Source: a virus. Taken from it: a stretch of 25,226 bases of DNA. The stretch's first letter is position 1, and the number at the start of each line of letters is the position of its first letter. The translations under genes and the position numbers were made by a program. Positions 1 through 6,925 of the stretch are shown here, one piece after another. Where the stretch lies: IMG/VR virus record IMGVR_UViG_3300048925_000135, positions 1 through 25,226 of that record; one strand, 5' to 3'. The notes under the pieces were generated by a model. The model was given only the letters and a program-made list of their open reading frames with translations. It did no database searches and was not told where the DNA came from.

Positions 1-6
1 ATAAGA

Positions 7-63
7 TGGCGGAGGCGATGGGATTCGAACTCATGGACCTGTTACAGTCGACGGTTTTCAAGA
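7..63 (-). tRNA. tRNA-Ser (UGA) 3' fragment; attachment site
   Basis: Read on the minus strand, this stretch holds the anticodon stem-loop with loop CTTGAAA (anticodon TGA), a long variable arm, a T arm with GTTCGAATC and the acceptor end GCCTCCGCCA. The sequence to the right does not continue into a tRNA 5' half, so the gene is cut at or just before the anticodon stem. This is the usual footprint of a prophage that integrates into the 3' half of a tRNA gene. The 5' half, repaired by a phage-borne 3' part, should lie at the far end of the prophage, beyond this window. The exact core length cannot be read from one end. Confidence 0.8.
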
Positions 64-93
64 CCGATATAGCGACGTAATCAGACTGCGGCT

Positions 94-140
94 TGTAGCG
101 ATTTTCCGTCCCATTACTTTCACTTTTTAGCATCGCTACA
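94..140. repeat. Inverted repeat beside the att site
   Basis: TGTAGCGAT (94-102) is repeated inverted as ATCGCTACA (132-140), with 29 bases between. It lies between the tRNA fragment and the integrase relic. It could be integrase arm-type sites or the terminator of the lost gene; neither can be told from sequence alone. Confidence 0.4.
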
Positions 141-285
141 GACCGCATTCTACAAGGGGCCTGCCTCGAGTTATGGAACGGATTTTTTGGCTATTTCGAT
201 GGTTTGGTTATGGCATCGATCCGACGGTAAGGCCGGCCAATGATGTCGACTTTGGCATGAAACAGCAGCAAACTTGTCTCACCAG
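138..285 (-). repeat. Diverged copy of the integrase 3' end and downstream flank
   Basis: This region aligns with about 946-1090. Shared runs include ACAGACCG followed by an ATTCTAMAAGGGGC-like stretch, and then the last ~29 codons of the integrase. The homology covers coding and downstream non-coding sequence, in the same orientation. The two copies bracket the AhpD-family gene, so the gene sits between direct repeats. Bases 761-945 between the AhpD gene and the second copy show no gene. They hold a small inverted repeat, TAAGCT (794-799) with AGCTTA (808-813). Confidence 0.75.
191..285 (-). pseudogene. Integrase remnant (C-terminal ~30 residues)
   Basis: Read leftward to a TAG at 191-193, this encodes a tail ending RRIDAITKPSK. 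The intact integrase ends RRVGAIAKPSK. The segment carries the equivalent of the catalytic tyrosine (PYRR against VYRR). The Gly-His of the LLGHTK box has become Phe-His (LLFHAK). No upstream coding sequence of an integrase remains, because the AhpD-family gene starts its 3' end at 311. It is a relic of a related integrase, probably from an earlier integration at the same tRNA or from a duplication. Confidence 0.75.
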
Positions 286-310
286 GCAATCGGGATTGTC
301 TGAAGAGTGA

Positions 311-760
311 TTAAGCCTTCGCAGATGGCTTCAGCCTGAAAGTGACACCCATACGGTTGAATGCATTCATGGCGGCAATTGTCGCGGTCAAATCGACTAG
401 ATCTTTAGCCGCAAATACGGCGGAGGCAGCCGCATATGCGTCGTCGGATACGTGAGTTTCTCCAACCCGAGTCACTTCTTCAGCCCAAGCCAGCGCAGCA
501 CGCTCCTGATCGGAAAATAAATATGCTGCTTCGTGCCAGACTGGAACCATAAGGACTTTATCTACCGACATGTACTCTTTGATTAGATCGCGAGAGTGCA
601 AATCTATGCAATAAGCGCAGCCGTTGAGCTGTGATACCCGAAGAAACACCAAGTGAATTATTGAAGGCGGCAGGTCAGTACCCGTGGTGACGTAATGATG
701 CAAACCGGTCATTGCTTTTGCTGCACCAGGAGATACTTCGAACCAATTTTCGCGAGACAT
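311..760 (-). CDS. AhpD/carboxymuconolactone decarboxylase-family protein
   Basis: The 149-residue protein carries the family's redox motif C-x-x-C-x3-H as CAYCIDLH at about residues 48-55, followed by a helical stretch. AhpD-like proteins of this size act as cytosolic thiol peroxidases or related enzymes; the substrate here is unknown. GAGGAG lies about six bases before the ATG at 760, which supports this start. The gene lies between the att fragment and the intact integrase, flanked by an integrase relic on one side and a matching direct repeat on the other. It could be a chromosomal gene trapped between two integrations, or cargo at the prophage edge. The family call is firm; the role for phage or host is open. 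Confidence 0.85.
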   Translation of the reverse strand: MSRENWFEVSPGAAKAMTGLHHYVTTGTDLPPSIIHLVFLRVSQLNGCAYCIDLHSRDLIKEYMSVDKVLMVPVWHEAAYLFSDQERAALAWAEEVTRVGETHVSDDAYAAASAVFAAKDLVDLTATIAAMNAFNRMGVTFRLKPSAKA

Positions 761-997
761 TTGAACTCCTCAAGATTGGGTAAATAGACAAGCTAAGCTT
801 TTGAAAGAGCTTATTTTGTTGACTCTAAAGGCTATGCTCGGCGGGGTGTAGATCCAATTTTATTATTTTTTATTAGTCCATTTTTGAATGGCGGGGGGGA
901 TCACCGGGAGTCGCGTGAGTCCGCCGCCGATACTTATCAGAGGAACAGACCGAATTCTAAAAGGGGCTTGCTTTGAGCTATGGAGCCGATTTTCGGA

Positions 998-2047
998 CTA
1001 TTTTGATGGTTTCGCGATCGCCCCGACGCGACGGTAAACCCGCTCGGTGATGTCCCCTTTCGTGTGCCCGAGCAACAGGCTTGCGTCGCCGACATCGCTG
1101 ATCTCCGACGCGGCCTTGGGGCGAATGTCGCGGAATTGGAATTCCACGATCCGGCTGGCGAGCAGCTCGTCACCTTTCTCAAGCGCTTCCATTTTTGCGT
1201 TTTCCCGAGCCGCGTCCCAGCGCTTCCTGAGCATCGTGGCCGTCATCCGTTTACCGCTCCGGTTGATGATCAGGTAACTCGAAAGGTGCTGGGCATTTCG
1301 CTCTGTGATTGCCGCGATCAGCTTGCCCAGACTGTTTAATTCCCCGCCGGACGTGATCTGGATTCGAAGCTTCTTTTGAGTCTTGTTTTGCTGAACGGTC
1401 AGATACCCGCCTTCAACATCATCCTTCCTCATGACCAGCACGTCTGCCGGCCGTTGGCCGGTCAGGTATGCCAGGTCCATCGCTTCTTTCAGCTCCTGAG
1501 CTGCCTTCTTGTACACCGCCTCCCAAACCACATCATTCGCGTAATAGTCCCTCGGCGTTTCCTTGTTCTTGCGTACACCCTGGCAGGGGTTTTCCTTTGT
1601 CGTCAGGCCCCACTCCCGGGCAATGTTGAAAATATGAGAGAGGGTCGCGATCTCGCGATTTGCCCGAACCTTTGCCGATCGGGCATCTCGATATCCGGCA
1701 ATCGTCGCTGGCGTGATCGAGTCAATCGGTGCGCTGTCGAACATCGGCCGCAACTGCTTGATCTCTGCCAGGTTGTCCTTCTGGGTGCGCGGCGCCTTCT
1801 TGGGCACCACGTCGCGGATGTACCGATCGAAGATGCCTTTCATGGTGCGCAGATCGAGCGGCTTTTCCTCGGCTTCCAGCTCAGCCCACTTCAACCGGGC
1901 TTTGTCGAGATCCTTGCCCAGCGGTATGTCCTTTCCGAGCAGGTCGCGGTAGTAGTAGGCCGTCCAGGTGGTTCCGTTCTTGCGTTTGCGGGATCGTTTG
2001 TACATCCGTGGTGGCAGGTGGTGGTGCTCGGTCTTGCGGGGGCGCAT
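998..2047 (-). CDS. int: Tyrosine-recombinase integrase
   Basis: This 349-residue protein should catalyse site-specific integration into the nearby tRNA-Ser site. The N-terminal ~60 residues are basic and aromatic (KRKNGTTWTAYYYRD), as in arm-site binding domains. The catalytic domain shows the box I Arg in TGQRPADV, a Lys in the QNKTQKKLRI beta-hairpin, the box II Arg in FRDIRPKAAS, the GH of LLGHTK and the nucleophile Tyr in ERVYRRV near the C-terminus. The usual HxxR His is Asp here (DIR), which I believe occurs in related Pseudomonas phage integrases. The gene reads toward the att site and its stop is ~930 bases from it. The next gene upstream, a DUF4224 protein, ends one base before the integrase start, suggesting co-transcription. 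Confidence 0.95.
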   Translation of the reverse strand: MRPRKTEHHHLPPRMYKRSRKRKNGTTWTAYYYRDLLGKDIPLGKDLDKARLKWAELEAEEKPLDLRTMKGIFDRYIRDVVPKKAPRTQKDNLAEIKQLRPMFDSAPIDSITPATIAGYRDARSAKVRANREIATLSHIFNIAREWGLTTKENPCQGVRKNKETPRDYYANDVVWEAVYKKAAQELKEAMDLAYLTGQRPADVLVMRKDDVEGGYLTVQQNKTQKKLRIQITSGGELNSLGKLIAAITERNAQHLSSYLIINRSGKRMTATMLRKRWDAARENAKMEALEKGDELLASRIVEFQFRDIRPKAASEISDVGDASLLLGHTKGDITERVYRRVGAIAKPSK

Positions 2048-2048
2048 A

Positions 2049-2291
2049 TCAGTTCACTCGCGAGAAGTCTGGCGTCCATGCCGGCGCGGCCGGCGGTGGG
2101 TTCGGGTCGGCAATGGTAGGGCTGATCATGCCCAGCTTCATGCGGGCGTACATGCGGCCCACCAGCGGGCGCTTGCCCCGGCTTTCGACAAACACCCACT
2201 GGCGGTCAATCAGCCAGCGGCGTTGGTAGGCCCTGGCCTTGTAGCCGGTGAGTTCGGCCAGCTCCTCGTCGGAGAGGATTTCAGTTTCCAT
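2049..2291 (-). CDS. DUF4224 protein, probable excisionase-like
   Basis: The 80-residue protein begins METEILSDEELAELTGY, matching the N-terminal pattern of DUF4224 proteins (LSDEEL..LTGY followed by a basic, Trp-containing helix, here QRRWLIDR). Such proteins usually sit directly upstream of phage integrases and are thought to be directionality factors or regulators of the integrase. I chose the ATG at 2291 because TGGAGA lies about eight bases upstream; a GTG at 2303 is possible but overlaps that ribosome site. It ends one base before the integrase. The excisionase role is inferred from position and size. Confidence 0.75.
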   Translation of the reverse strand: METEILSDEELAELTGYKARAYQRRWLIDRQWVFVESRGKRPLVGRMYARMKLGMISPTIADPNPPPAAPAWTPDFSRVN

Positions 2292-2342
2292 GGGATTCTC
2301 CACGCCGCCGGCGGCGGCAGGCTGTTGAGTAGGGGGGAGGGG

Positions 2343-2660
2343 TTATTGCTGGATCAGTTCGGCGGGGACCATGACCGTGGCGCCGCGCTTGGCGAAGACC
2401 ACGGCGCGGAACACCGCGATGATTCGGGTTTCGCCGGGCTGGCGGTTGAGTGGATCGTTCGTCGCGTCGGCCAGCCACGGGTGCCGGTGGCCACGCTCGA
2501 CCCAGACGCCGTACTTCGTGATCAGCTGCTCGGCGTCGGGCAGGGCGAAGAGATCCAGCTGGCCCGCGACGGGCTGTTGCTCACCCGCGATCGCGTTAAT
2601 TGCCCAGTCCAGCGCCGGCCCGGTCAGTTCCTCGGTGCTGATGCTGACCAGGCGGTTCAT
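2343..2660 (-). CDS. Small phage protein, DUF2591-like
   Basis: The 105-residue protein starts MNRLVSISTEELTGPALDWAIN. The 'ELTGPALDWAV' opening is typical of the DUF2591-type phage proteins found in early operons of enterobacterial and Pseudomonas phages. The rest contains an FALPDAEQLI segment and a PWLADATNDPLNR stretch also common in that family. Function unknown. The ATG at 2660 overlaps the TGA of the upstream gene as ATGA, so the two are probably translationally coupled. This is better than the in-frame GTG at 2672, which lies inside the upstream gene. Confidence 0.75.
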   Translation of the reverse strand: MNRLVSISTEELTGPALDWAINAIAGEQQPVAGQLDLFALPDAEQLITKYGVWVERGHRHPWLADATNDPLNRQPGETRIIAVFRAVVFAKRGATVMVPAELIQQ

Positions 2661-3019
2661 CGCGGGCGCCACTTAGCTAGCTCAGCCGTTTCACAGTCGG
2701 CCGCCAGCTTCAGCAGATTTCGCGTGGTCGGTCTGAAGTTTCCAGTGTCCGGGCAATCTTCAAAACGGTGTCCGGCCGGGAATAAACCGAAGGGCCCACG
2801 CCATTCCCAGTTCATCTTCCAGTCTTCCCACACGGTGTAGGCATCTTGGCCTTCGCCCCAGTAGTCCAGGCCGCCGCCAACGCTTGGGTAGTGGCTGACG
2901 CGGACACCCTGCTCGTAAGCGCGTTCTGAAATATCCTCATCAATCCAAGCATCGCGATACAGCGCTGGATGAATCAGTACCAGACGCTTGCTGAGTTTCT
3001 TCTCGATTCGAGCTTTCAT
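2657..3019 (-). CDS. Hypothetical phage protein, Trp/Tyr-rich
   Basis: I do not recognise this 120-residue protein. It has a basic N-terminus (MKARIEKKLSKRLVLIHP) and a Gly/Trp/Tyr-rich middle (GGGLDYWGEGQDAYTVWEDW). No signal peptide or membrane segment is visible. The ATG at 3019 overlaps the TGA of an 18-codon ORF upstream. AAGGGG lies eight bases before it; the alternative GTG at 3025 would sit too close to that site. It belongs to a chain of four overlapping leftward genes (3560 to 2343). Confidence 0.65.
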   Translation of the reverse strand: MKARIEKKLSKRLVLIHPALYRDAWIDEDISERAYEQGVRVSHYPSVGGGLDYWGEGQDAYTVWEDWKMNWEWRGPFGLFPAGHRFEDCPDTGNFRPTTRNLLKLAADCETAELAKWRPR

Positions 3020-3072
3020 CGCCACGGCCCCTTGTAGATGAGGTAGGCCATGTAGAGCGGGGCGAAGATCAT
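3016..3072 (-). CDS. Tiny overlapping ORF (18 aa)
   Basis: This encodes MIFAPLYMAYLIYKGPWR. Its ATG overlaps the TGA of the gene upstream (bases 3069-3072, ATGA) and its TGA overlaps the ATG of the gene downstream (3016-3019, ATGA). That double overlap is strong evidence of translation even though the peptide is only 18 residues. The hydrophobic, aromatic sequence with a basic end could lie at the membrane. It may simply carry ribosomes between its neighbours. Confidence 0.6.
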   Translation of the reverse strand: MIFAPLYMAYLIYKGPWR

Positions 3073-3560
3073 GGCGTCACCTCTGAGGCTTCTGGAATAT
3101 CCTCGAACGTGTAAGTCCTGATGACGCGCTCTTCGACGCCGGAAACCCTGATGAATTTGGCCTCTTCAACCCAGGGGTAGGCGTCTGGCTCGCCGTGCTT
3201 ACCGCCGCCGCTCATCTCACAAAAGGCAAGAGCACGGCCATCAGGCAGGATGAAGGCCTTCACATCAACCTCGTAGTTGCGCTCCCAACTGTAGTGGCAC
3301 CAAGAAGCGATGCCGCGAACTTCTTCAGCCTCATAACGCACTTCGTTGATGGCGTCGTCATGCTCGTTTTCTTCGAACATGGTGTCGATTAGTTCGCCTG
3401 GTGCAGCGGACAGAAAAGCATTGTCGATATTGCTGTCCTGCCCATCGTCGATGAACGCGTAGGTGTAGCCGAACTCTAGCCCCTTGCGCATGACGAGCAG
3501 CTTCGCCAGCTGGCTAGCAGTGAGCGTGTTCAGTGAGTGGTGGAGGTTTGCATCGAGCAT
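3069..3560 (-). CDS. Hypothetical phage protein, acidic
   Basis: This 163-residue acidic protein (runs such as MFEENEHDDAINEVRYEAEEV) has no recognised domain, signal peptide or membrane segment. The C-terminal half has alternating polar and hydrophobic residues suggesting beta structure (EVDVKAFILPDGRALAFCEMSGGGKHGE). The ATG at 3560 is preceded by GGCAAGGAATCCCT, a leader shared with the genes starting at 6855 and 10473, and just upstream by a perfect 14-bp palindrome. It heads a four-gene overlapping chain and is divergent from the plus-strand gene at 3688. Confidence 0.7.
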   Translation of the reverse strand: MLDANLHHSLNTLTASQLAKLLVMRKGLEFGYTYAFIDDGQDSNIDNAFLSAAPGELIDTMFEENEHDDAINEVRYEAEEVRGIASWCHYSWERNYEVDVKAFILPDGRALAFCEMSGGGKHGEPDAYPWVEEAKFIRVSGVEERVIRTYTFEDIPEASEVTP

Positions 3561-3571
3561 AGGGATTCCTT

Positions 3572-3585
3572 GCCGCTATAGCGGC
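3572..3585. promoter_or_regulatory. 14-bp perfect palindrome upstream of the 3560 start
   Basis: GCCGCTATAGCGGC lies in the divergent region between the genes starting at 3560 (minus) and 3688 (plus). In the leftward mRNA it directly precedes the ribosome site AAGGA, so it may be a hairpin controlling translation, or an operator. A possible plus-strand promoter for the 3688 gene (TTGCCT at 3614, 18 bases, TGATAG at 3638) is weak. Confidence 0.4.
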
Positions 3586-3687
3586 TGATTTTAAAGGGGG
3601 AGGGAGTGGCCTTTTGCCTCAATAGTGCAATCGACCGTGATAGTTGAAACTGATAGTTCTGCTCAGGACAGCCCACAGGAGAGGGAC

Positions 3688-3930
3688 ATGTCACACAGTC
3701 TGGATAGGCCTATCACCCATGAATACCGCGGGCACCAGCTGTTCGTGAAATTCGACTGGGACAGGCCTAACGCCGAAACGCCGGTTGCAGCGCACGTAGT
3801 CGAGAGCAGTGAAATTCCTGGATTCGCCAACACGGTCGCAGATCTATCTGGACCATGGCCGGATTATCAGGCTGCGCTCGCCGAGGCCGTGGCCACCGCG
3901 GAGCGCTGGATCGACAGTCAGCTGCCTTGA
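3688..3930 (+). CDS. Hypothetical small protein, plus strand
   Basis: This 80-residue protein begins MSHSLDRPITHEYRGHQLFVKF and ends with a helix ERWIDSQLP. No domain recognised; it looks like a small alpha/beta soluble protein. The ATG at 3688 is preceded by AGGAGAGG at good spacing. The frame is open further upstream to 3625, but without a ribosome site. It runs against the surrounding leftward operon, and its stop is one base from the stop of the convergent gene at 3932. Being separately transcribed, it may be expressed in the lysogen. Confidence 0.6.
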   Translation: MSHSLDRPITHEYRGHQLFVKFDWDRPNAETPVAAHVVESSEIPGFANTVADLSGPWPDYQAALAEAVATAERWIDSQLP

Positions 3931-3931
3931 T

Positions 3932-4537
3932 TCAACTAGCCAGCTGCTGCGGTTGTTCCTGGCGCAGCGCCTGCTGGACGGCTGCGATGATGCGGCACAG
4001 GTAGTGCCAATCGGGATTCGGTTCGACGGCTTTCTCATCCACCAGATGCCACCACTCAGGCCCGAACAAGTCAGTCAAAAGCGCGTCCTGTTGTTGTCCA
4101 ACCGAAATCGACTCAACTCCGCGAAGGTCGTCGATCTGGTCGAAGAGGTCGCGGGCATCTTCTTGATCCAGGCTGTCACCAAACTCCCAATACCCTTTGC
4201 GCATCCGGCGCCGGTCAATTACCGACCTCTTGGCCAAGGTCATAAGTGCATCATTGGAGAACCTCATGGAACTGAGGCTTGGTGAGAAATAGCCGATGAT
4301 GTAGTGCTCATCGAGGCGGCAGAAGAACTGGCCGATGGTGAGGCCGTCCCACATACCGCCCCAGTAGGCGTGCCAGCTCTTGTCGTAGCAGCTGACGGTG
4401 ATCTTGCCCTCGCGGGGCGCCAGGTCTTCGAGGAAGACGGTGATCGGGTCCAGGCTCGGCGCGCCGGTGATCACCAGCTTGGTGACGATCGAGCGCTCAA
4501 CCTGCAGCGGCTCGGCCGATTTGTTTTCTGTGGGCAT
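3932..4537 (-). CDS. Hypothetical phage early protein
   Basis: The 201-residue protein contains PITVFLEDLAPREGKITVSCYDKSW followed by AYWGGM and a C-terminal segment LFGPEWWHLVDEKAVEPNPDWHYLCRIIAAVQQAL. This pattern, with a beta-rich N-terminus, CYDxxWxAYWGxM and a late FGPEWW, resembles a family of uncharacterised early proteins in enterobacterial and Pseudomonas phages. Function unknown. I chose MPTENK (4537) because TTAGGACG lies at ribosome-site distance; the frame stays open to 4558. It is convergent with the 3688 gene. Confidence 0.7.
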   Translation of the reverse strand: MPTENKSAEPLQVERSIVTKLVITGAPSLDPITVFLEDLAPREGKITVSCYDKSWHAYWGGMWDGLTIGQFFCRLDEHYIIGYFSPSLSSMRFSNDALMTLAKRSVIDRRRMRKGYWEFGDSLDQEDARDLFDQIDDLRGVESISVGQQQDALLTDLFGPEWWHLVDEKAVEPNPDWHYLCRIIAAVQQALRQEQPQQLAS

Positions 4538-4620
4538 GTGCGTCCTAAGCCGGGGCATGCCCGGGCGGTGGATAAGTGGTAATTCAAGCGTTTTATTGCT
4601 GCTGAAGAAGTCGTGACGGA

Positions 4621-4761
4621 ATGATCTGGCTATCGAACAAGCCGGAGTTCCACCGAATGAAGCGACTCATCGCTGAAGTGATGTATCAGGTCCTTGTCGA
4701 ACTGCTCAGCCAGATGTTAATGCGTCTGGCTGATTGGCTGTCGGCTTTGCCGTGGCTGTAA
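4621..4761 (+). CDS. Possible small protein (46 aa)
   Basis: This ORF encodes MIWLSNKPEFHRMKRLIAEV, then a Leu/Met-rich helix ending DWLSALPWL. Its TAA (4759-4761) abuts the stop of the convergent methyltransferase (4762). The amphipathic, Trp-containing helices would suit a small membrane-associated protein. The ribosome site is weak (GTGACGGA directly before the ATG). The main support is the tight fit between two genes and the absence of any other reading of this gap. Confidence 0.35.
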   Translation: MIWLSNKPEFHRMKRLIAEVMYQVLVELLSQMLMRLADWLSALPWL

Positions 4762-6855
4762 CTACGCGGCGGCTGCCTGCTGTTCGACTACACGCCATGG
4801 ATCATTCGCCCGTGCCAGTGCAGCCATCGGCGGCGGGCTGACGCTGTTTCCGCACATGTGCACCTGCTGAGTCTTGGTGAACGGCTTGCCGTCGGCACCG
4901 TGGCTGATGATGTAGTCGGCCGGGAAGCCCTGAGCCTTGTACAGCTCGGCCGGTTGCAGCATCCGCAGGCAGATGTCGACGATCACGTAGGGCGTGCCCT
5001 TGATGGTGACGGTGACCAGGCCCAGCCGGTCTTTGGTGGTGATTGTCGGTGCCGGCGCATCGGCGGCGCTCATGTTCTCGGTGCCGTAGTAGCTGATCAG
5101 GAATGCCGCGACCCGAAGCGCACCGGCTTCAACCTCTGGCGACAGCTGCAGCTCGACCAGCGAGCTCTTGCCACCAACGCCGGCGGTGATGGTCGGCGCC
5201 GGTTCGTCCACACCCTGGCCAACGCTGGCGCCGAACTGGCGCTCCATGAAGGCGGTGACTAGCCCGTGGTGAGTGCCGCCGGCGCTGATGGTGTGCAGCG
5301 GGTCATCAGCATTCCGCGCATCGCAGTTACCGCGCAGGTGCACCAGGTTCGCCGTCACCAGCTGCTGCTGGCTGCCGGTGTTGGTCACCGTGGTCATCGG
5401 GTCCTCGATGCTCTTGGCGTCCGTGGTGTTGAATCCGCCATTCATCTGGGCCATGAACACCGTGGAGATGCCCATGGCGTGGGCGGCGCCGGCCGGGCGC
5501 TGGTAGTTTCCGCCGCTGGTGATGGTCGGCAGCGGCTCGTCGAGAGCCTTGCCTTCGTCCGAGAACCGGAACTTGACCAGGTGCGCCGCAGCGAGAGCGT
5601 GCTTCACCCCGCCGGCGACGACCGTGCCAAGCGGTTGATCCAGTCCTGGCACTCGAGGCTCTTGGCCGACGCGCTCGCCGTAACCGCTTTGGATCAGTGT
5701 GGGACTGATCAGCGTAAGCTCGCCGCGATTTGCGCAGGTCACCGTCGGCAGCGGGGCGTGAGGATCGTTGACCCGGTCGCTGCCTTGATGGGTGGCTGGA
5801 GCAATGATTGGGCTGGCCATGGCGAACGATCCGCCGCGCGGCCAAGACGTCACGGTGCGCAACGGCTCGCTTGCGGACTGAACGCTTTCGCCGGACCAGT
5901 TCGCGATCGGCACAATGAACGGGTCAGCAGCATCGATGACGAACTTTTTCATGCCCTTGGCGATCCGGCGCAGCGTGGCGTCTGCCAGCGGGTTTGGGCG
6001 ACCGAAAATGCTTTTGGTCGGAACTGTCCAGTCGATGCACTCGGCGGCGGTTCGCCACTTCTGCTGTCCCTTCACTGGATTCTTCGAGTGGGTCGGGTTG
6101 GGCCAATTGATTGGCTTGCCGTCGCAGCGGGCGAGCATGAACAGTCGTTCCCGGCTGGTCGGCGCGCCGTAGTCGCAGGCCTTTATAATCCGCCATTCAA
6201 CGACGTAGCCAAGGCGCTCCAGCTCAGCCACGAATACTGCCCAAGTCTGCCCGCGCCGCGCAGGATCAGGCACCAGGAACTGGTTGTTTACCGGCACGAC
6301 CTCTCCCTTGTCGGCGACTCGGTTGATCATGCTTTTCGGCTTGGTCGGATGCGGTATCAGGTCGAGGGTAATAACACGGCCGGTGACCTTGCAGCGCTTC
6401 GCGATCAGCGGCCCCCACTGGAGGATCTGCTTCACGTTTTCCAGGCTGATGACGCGGGGCTTCTTCTTGCCGGCCCACTTCAACCCGATCCACGACAGAT
6501 TCCGGATCTCGCGCTTGCGCGGCTGGCCGCCGGCGGCCTGGCTGTGATGCGTGCAGTCCGGCGACATGTGGAACCAGCCCACAGCCTTTCCACCGCACTC
6601 GGTGTCCGGATCACCATCGAACACGTCGGTGGTGTAATGCACGGCGCCCGGGTGATTCACGGTGTGCATGCTGATCGCCGCTGCGCTGTGGTTCTTCGCC
6701 ACGTTCACCGCGCGGCCCAGCCCCATCTCCAGCCCGGTACCGGCTCCGCCGCCACCGCAGAAGAAGTCGACAACGATCTCATCGTCCTGAGTGTTGAAGC
6801 CGAGTCCGTATTGAGTTTTGAAATCGAAGGGGTGTTTCTTCTGTTGTGCGGACAT
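4762..6855 (-). CDS. DNA cytosine-C5 methyltransferase with repeat array
   Basis: The 697-residue protein should transfer a methyl group from SAM to carbon 5 of cytosine in a target sequence. Motif I is FFCGGGGAGTGLEMG (31-45). The motif IV loop is SPDCTHHSQ (98-106), with PDC in place of the usual PPC. Motif VI is ENV (139-141), motif VIII APTSRERLFML (231-241), and motif X GNSVSPP (669-675). Between VIII and X lies an unusually long region with eight copies of a P-x-x-T-I/V-T motif, at about 330, 367, 407, 440, 485, 518, 551 and 600. These mark degenerate units of ~35-45 residues, where target recognition is expected. GAGGATTCCCT precedes the ATG at 6855. No restriction enzyme gene is adjacent, so it probably protects phage DNA or alters host methylation. 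Confidence 0.9.
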   Translation of the reverse strand: MSAQQKKHPFDFKTQYGLGFNTQDDEIVVDFFCGGGGAGTGLEMGLGRAVNVAKNHSAAAISMHTVNHPGAVHYTTDVFDGDPDTECGGKAVGWFHMSPDCTHHSQAAGGQPRKREIRNLSWIGLKWAGKKKPRVISLENVKQILQWGPLIAKRCKVTGRVITLDLIPHPTKPKSMINRVADKGEVVPVNNQFLVPDPARRGQTWAVFVAELERLGYVVEWRIIKACDYGAPTSRERLFMLARCDGKPINWPNPTHSKNPVKGQQKWRTAAECIDWTVPTKSIFGRPNPLADATLRRIAKGMKKFVIDAADPFIVPIANWSGESVQSASEPLRTVTSWPRGGSFAMASPIIAPATHQGSDRVNDPHAPLPTVTCANRGELTLISPTLIQSGYGERVGQEPRVPGLDQPLGTVVAGGVKHALAAAHLVKFRFSDEGKALDEPLPTITSGGNYQRPAGAAHAMGISTVFMAQMNGGFNTTDAKSIEDPMTTVTNTGSQQQLVTANLVHLRGNCDARNADDPLHTISAGGTHHGLVTAFMERQFGASVGQGVDEPAPTITAGVGGKSSLVELQLSPEVEAGALRVAAFLISYYGTENMSAADAPAPTITTKDRLGLVTVTIKGTPYVIVDICLRMLQPAELYKAQGFPADYIISHGADGKPFTKTQQVHMCGNSVSPPPMAALARANDPWRVVEQQAAAA

Positions 6856-6925
6856 AGGGAATCCTCGCCGGCTGCTTGGAGCTTCGGCATAATCTGTCGA
6901 AATTGGGTGTGAACTGGAGATCGAT

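Noticed and set aside
888-945. Possible second tRNA-Ser att copy (TGGCGG followed by a G-run)
   Set aside because: Only the first ~14 bases resemble the tRNA end. The T-loop GTTCGAATC is missing, so it is likely chance similarity.
5266-6912. 548-codon plus-strand open frame opposite the methyltransferase
   Set aside because: It mirrors a GC-rich gene with all C5-methyltransferase motifs. The translation is low-complexity (His/Gly/Val/Arg) with no domain, and no ribosome site supports it.
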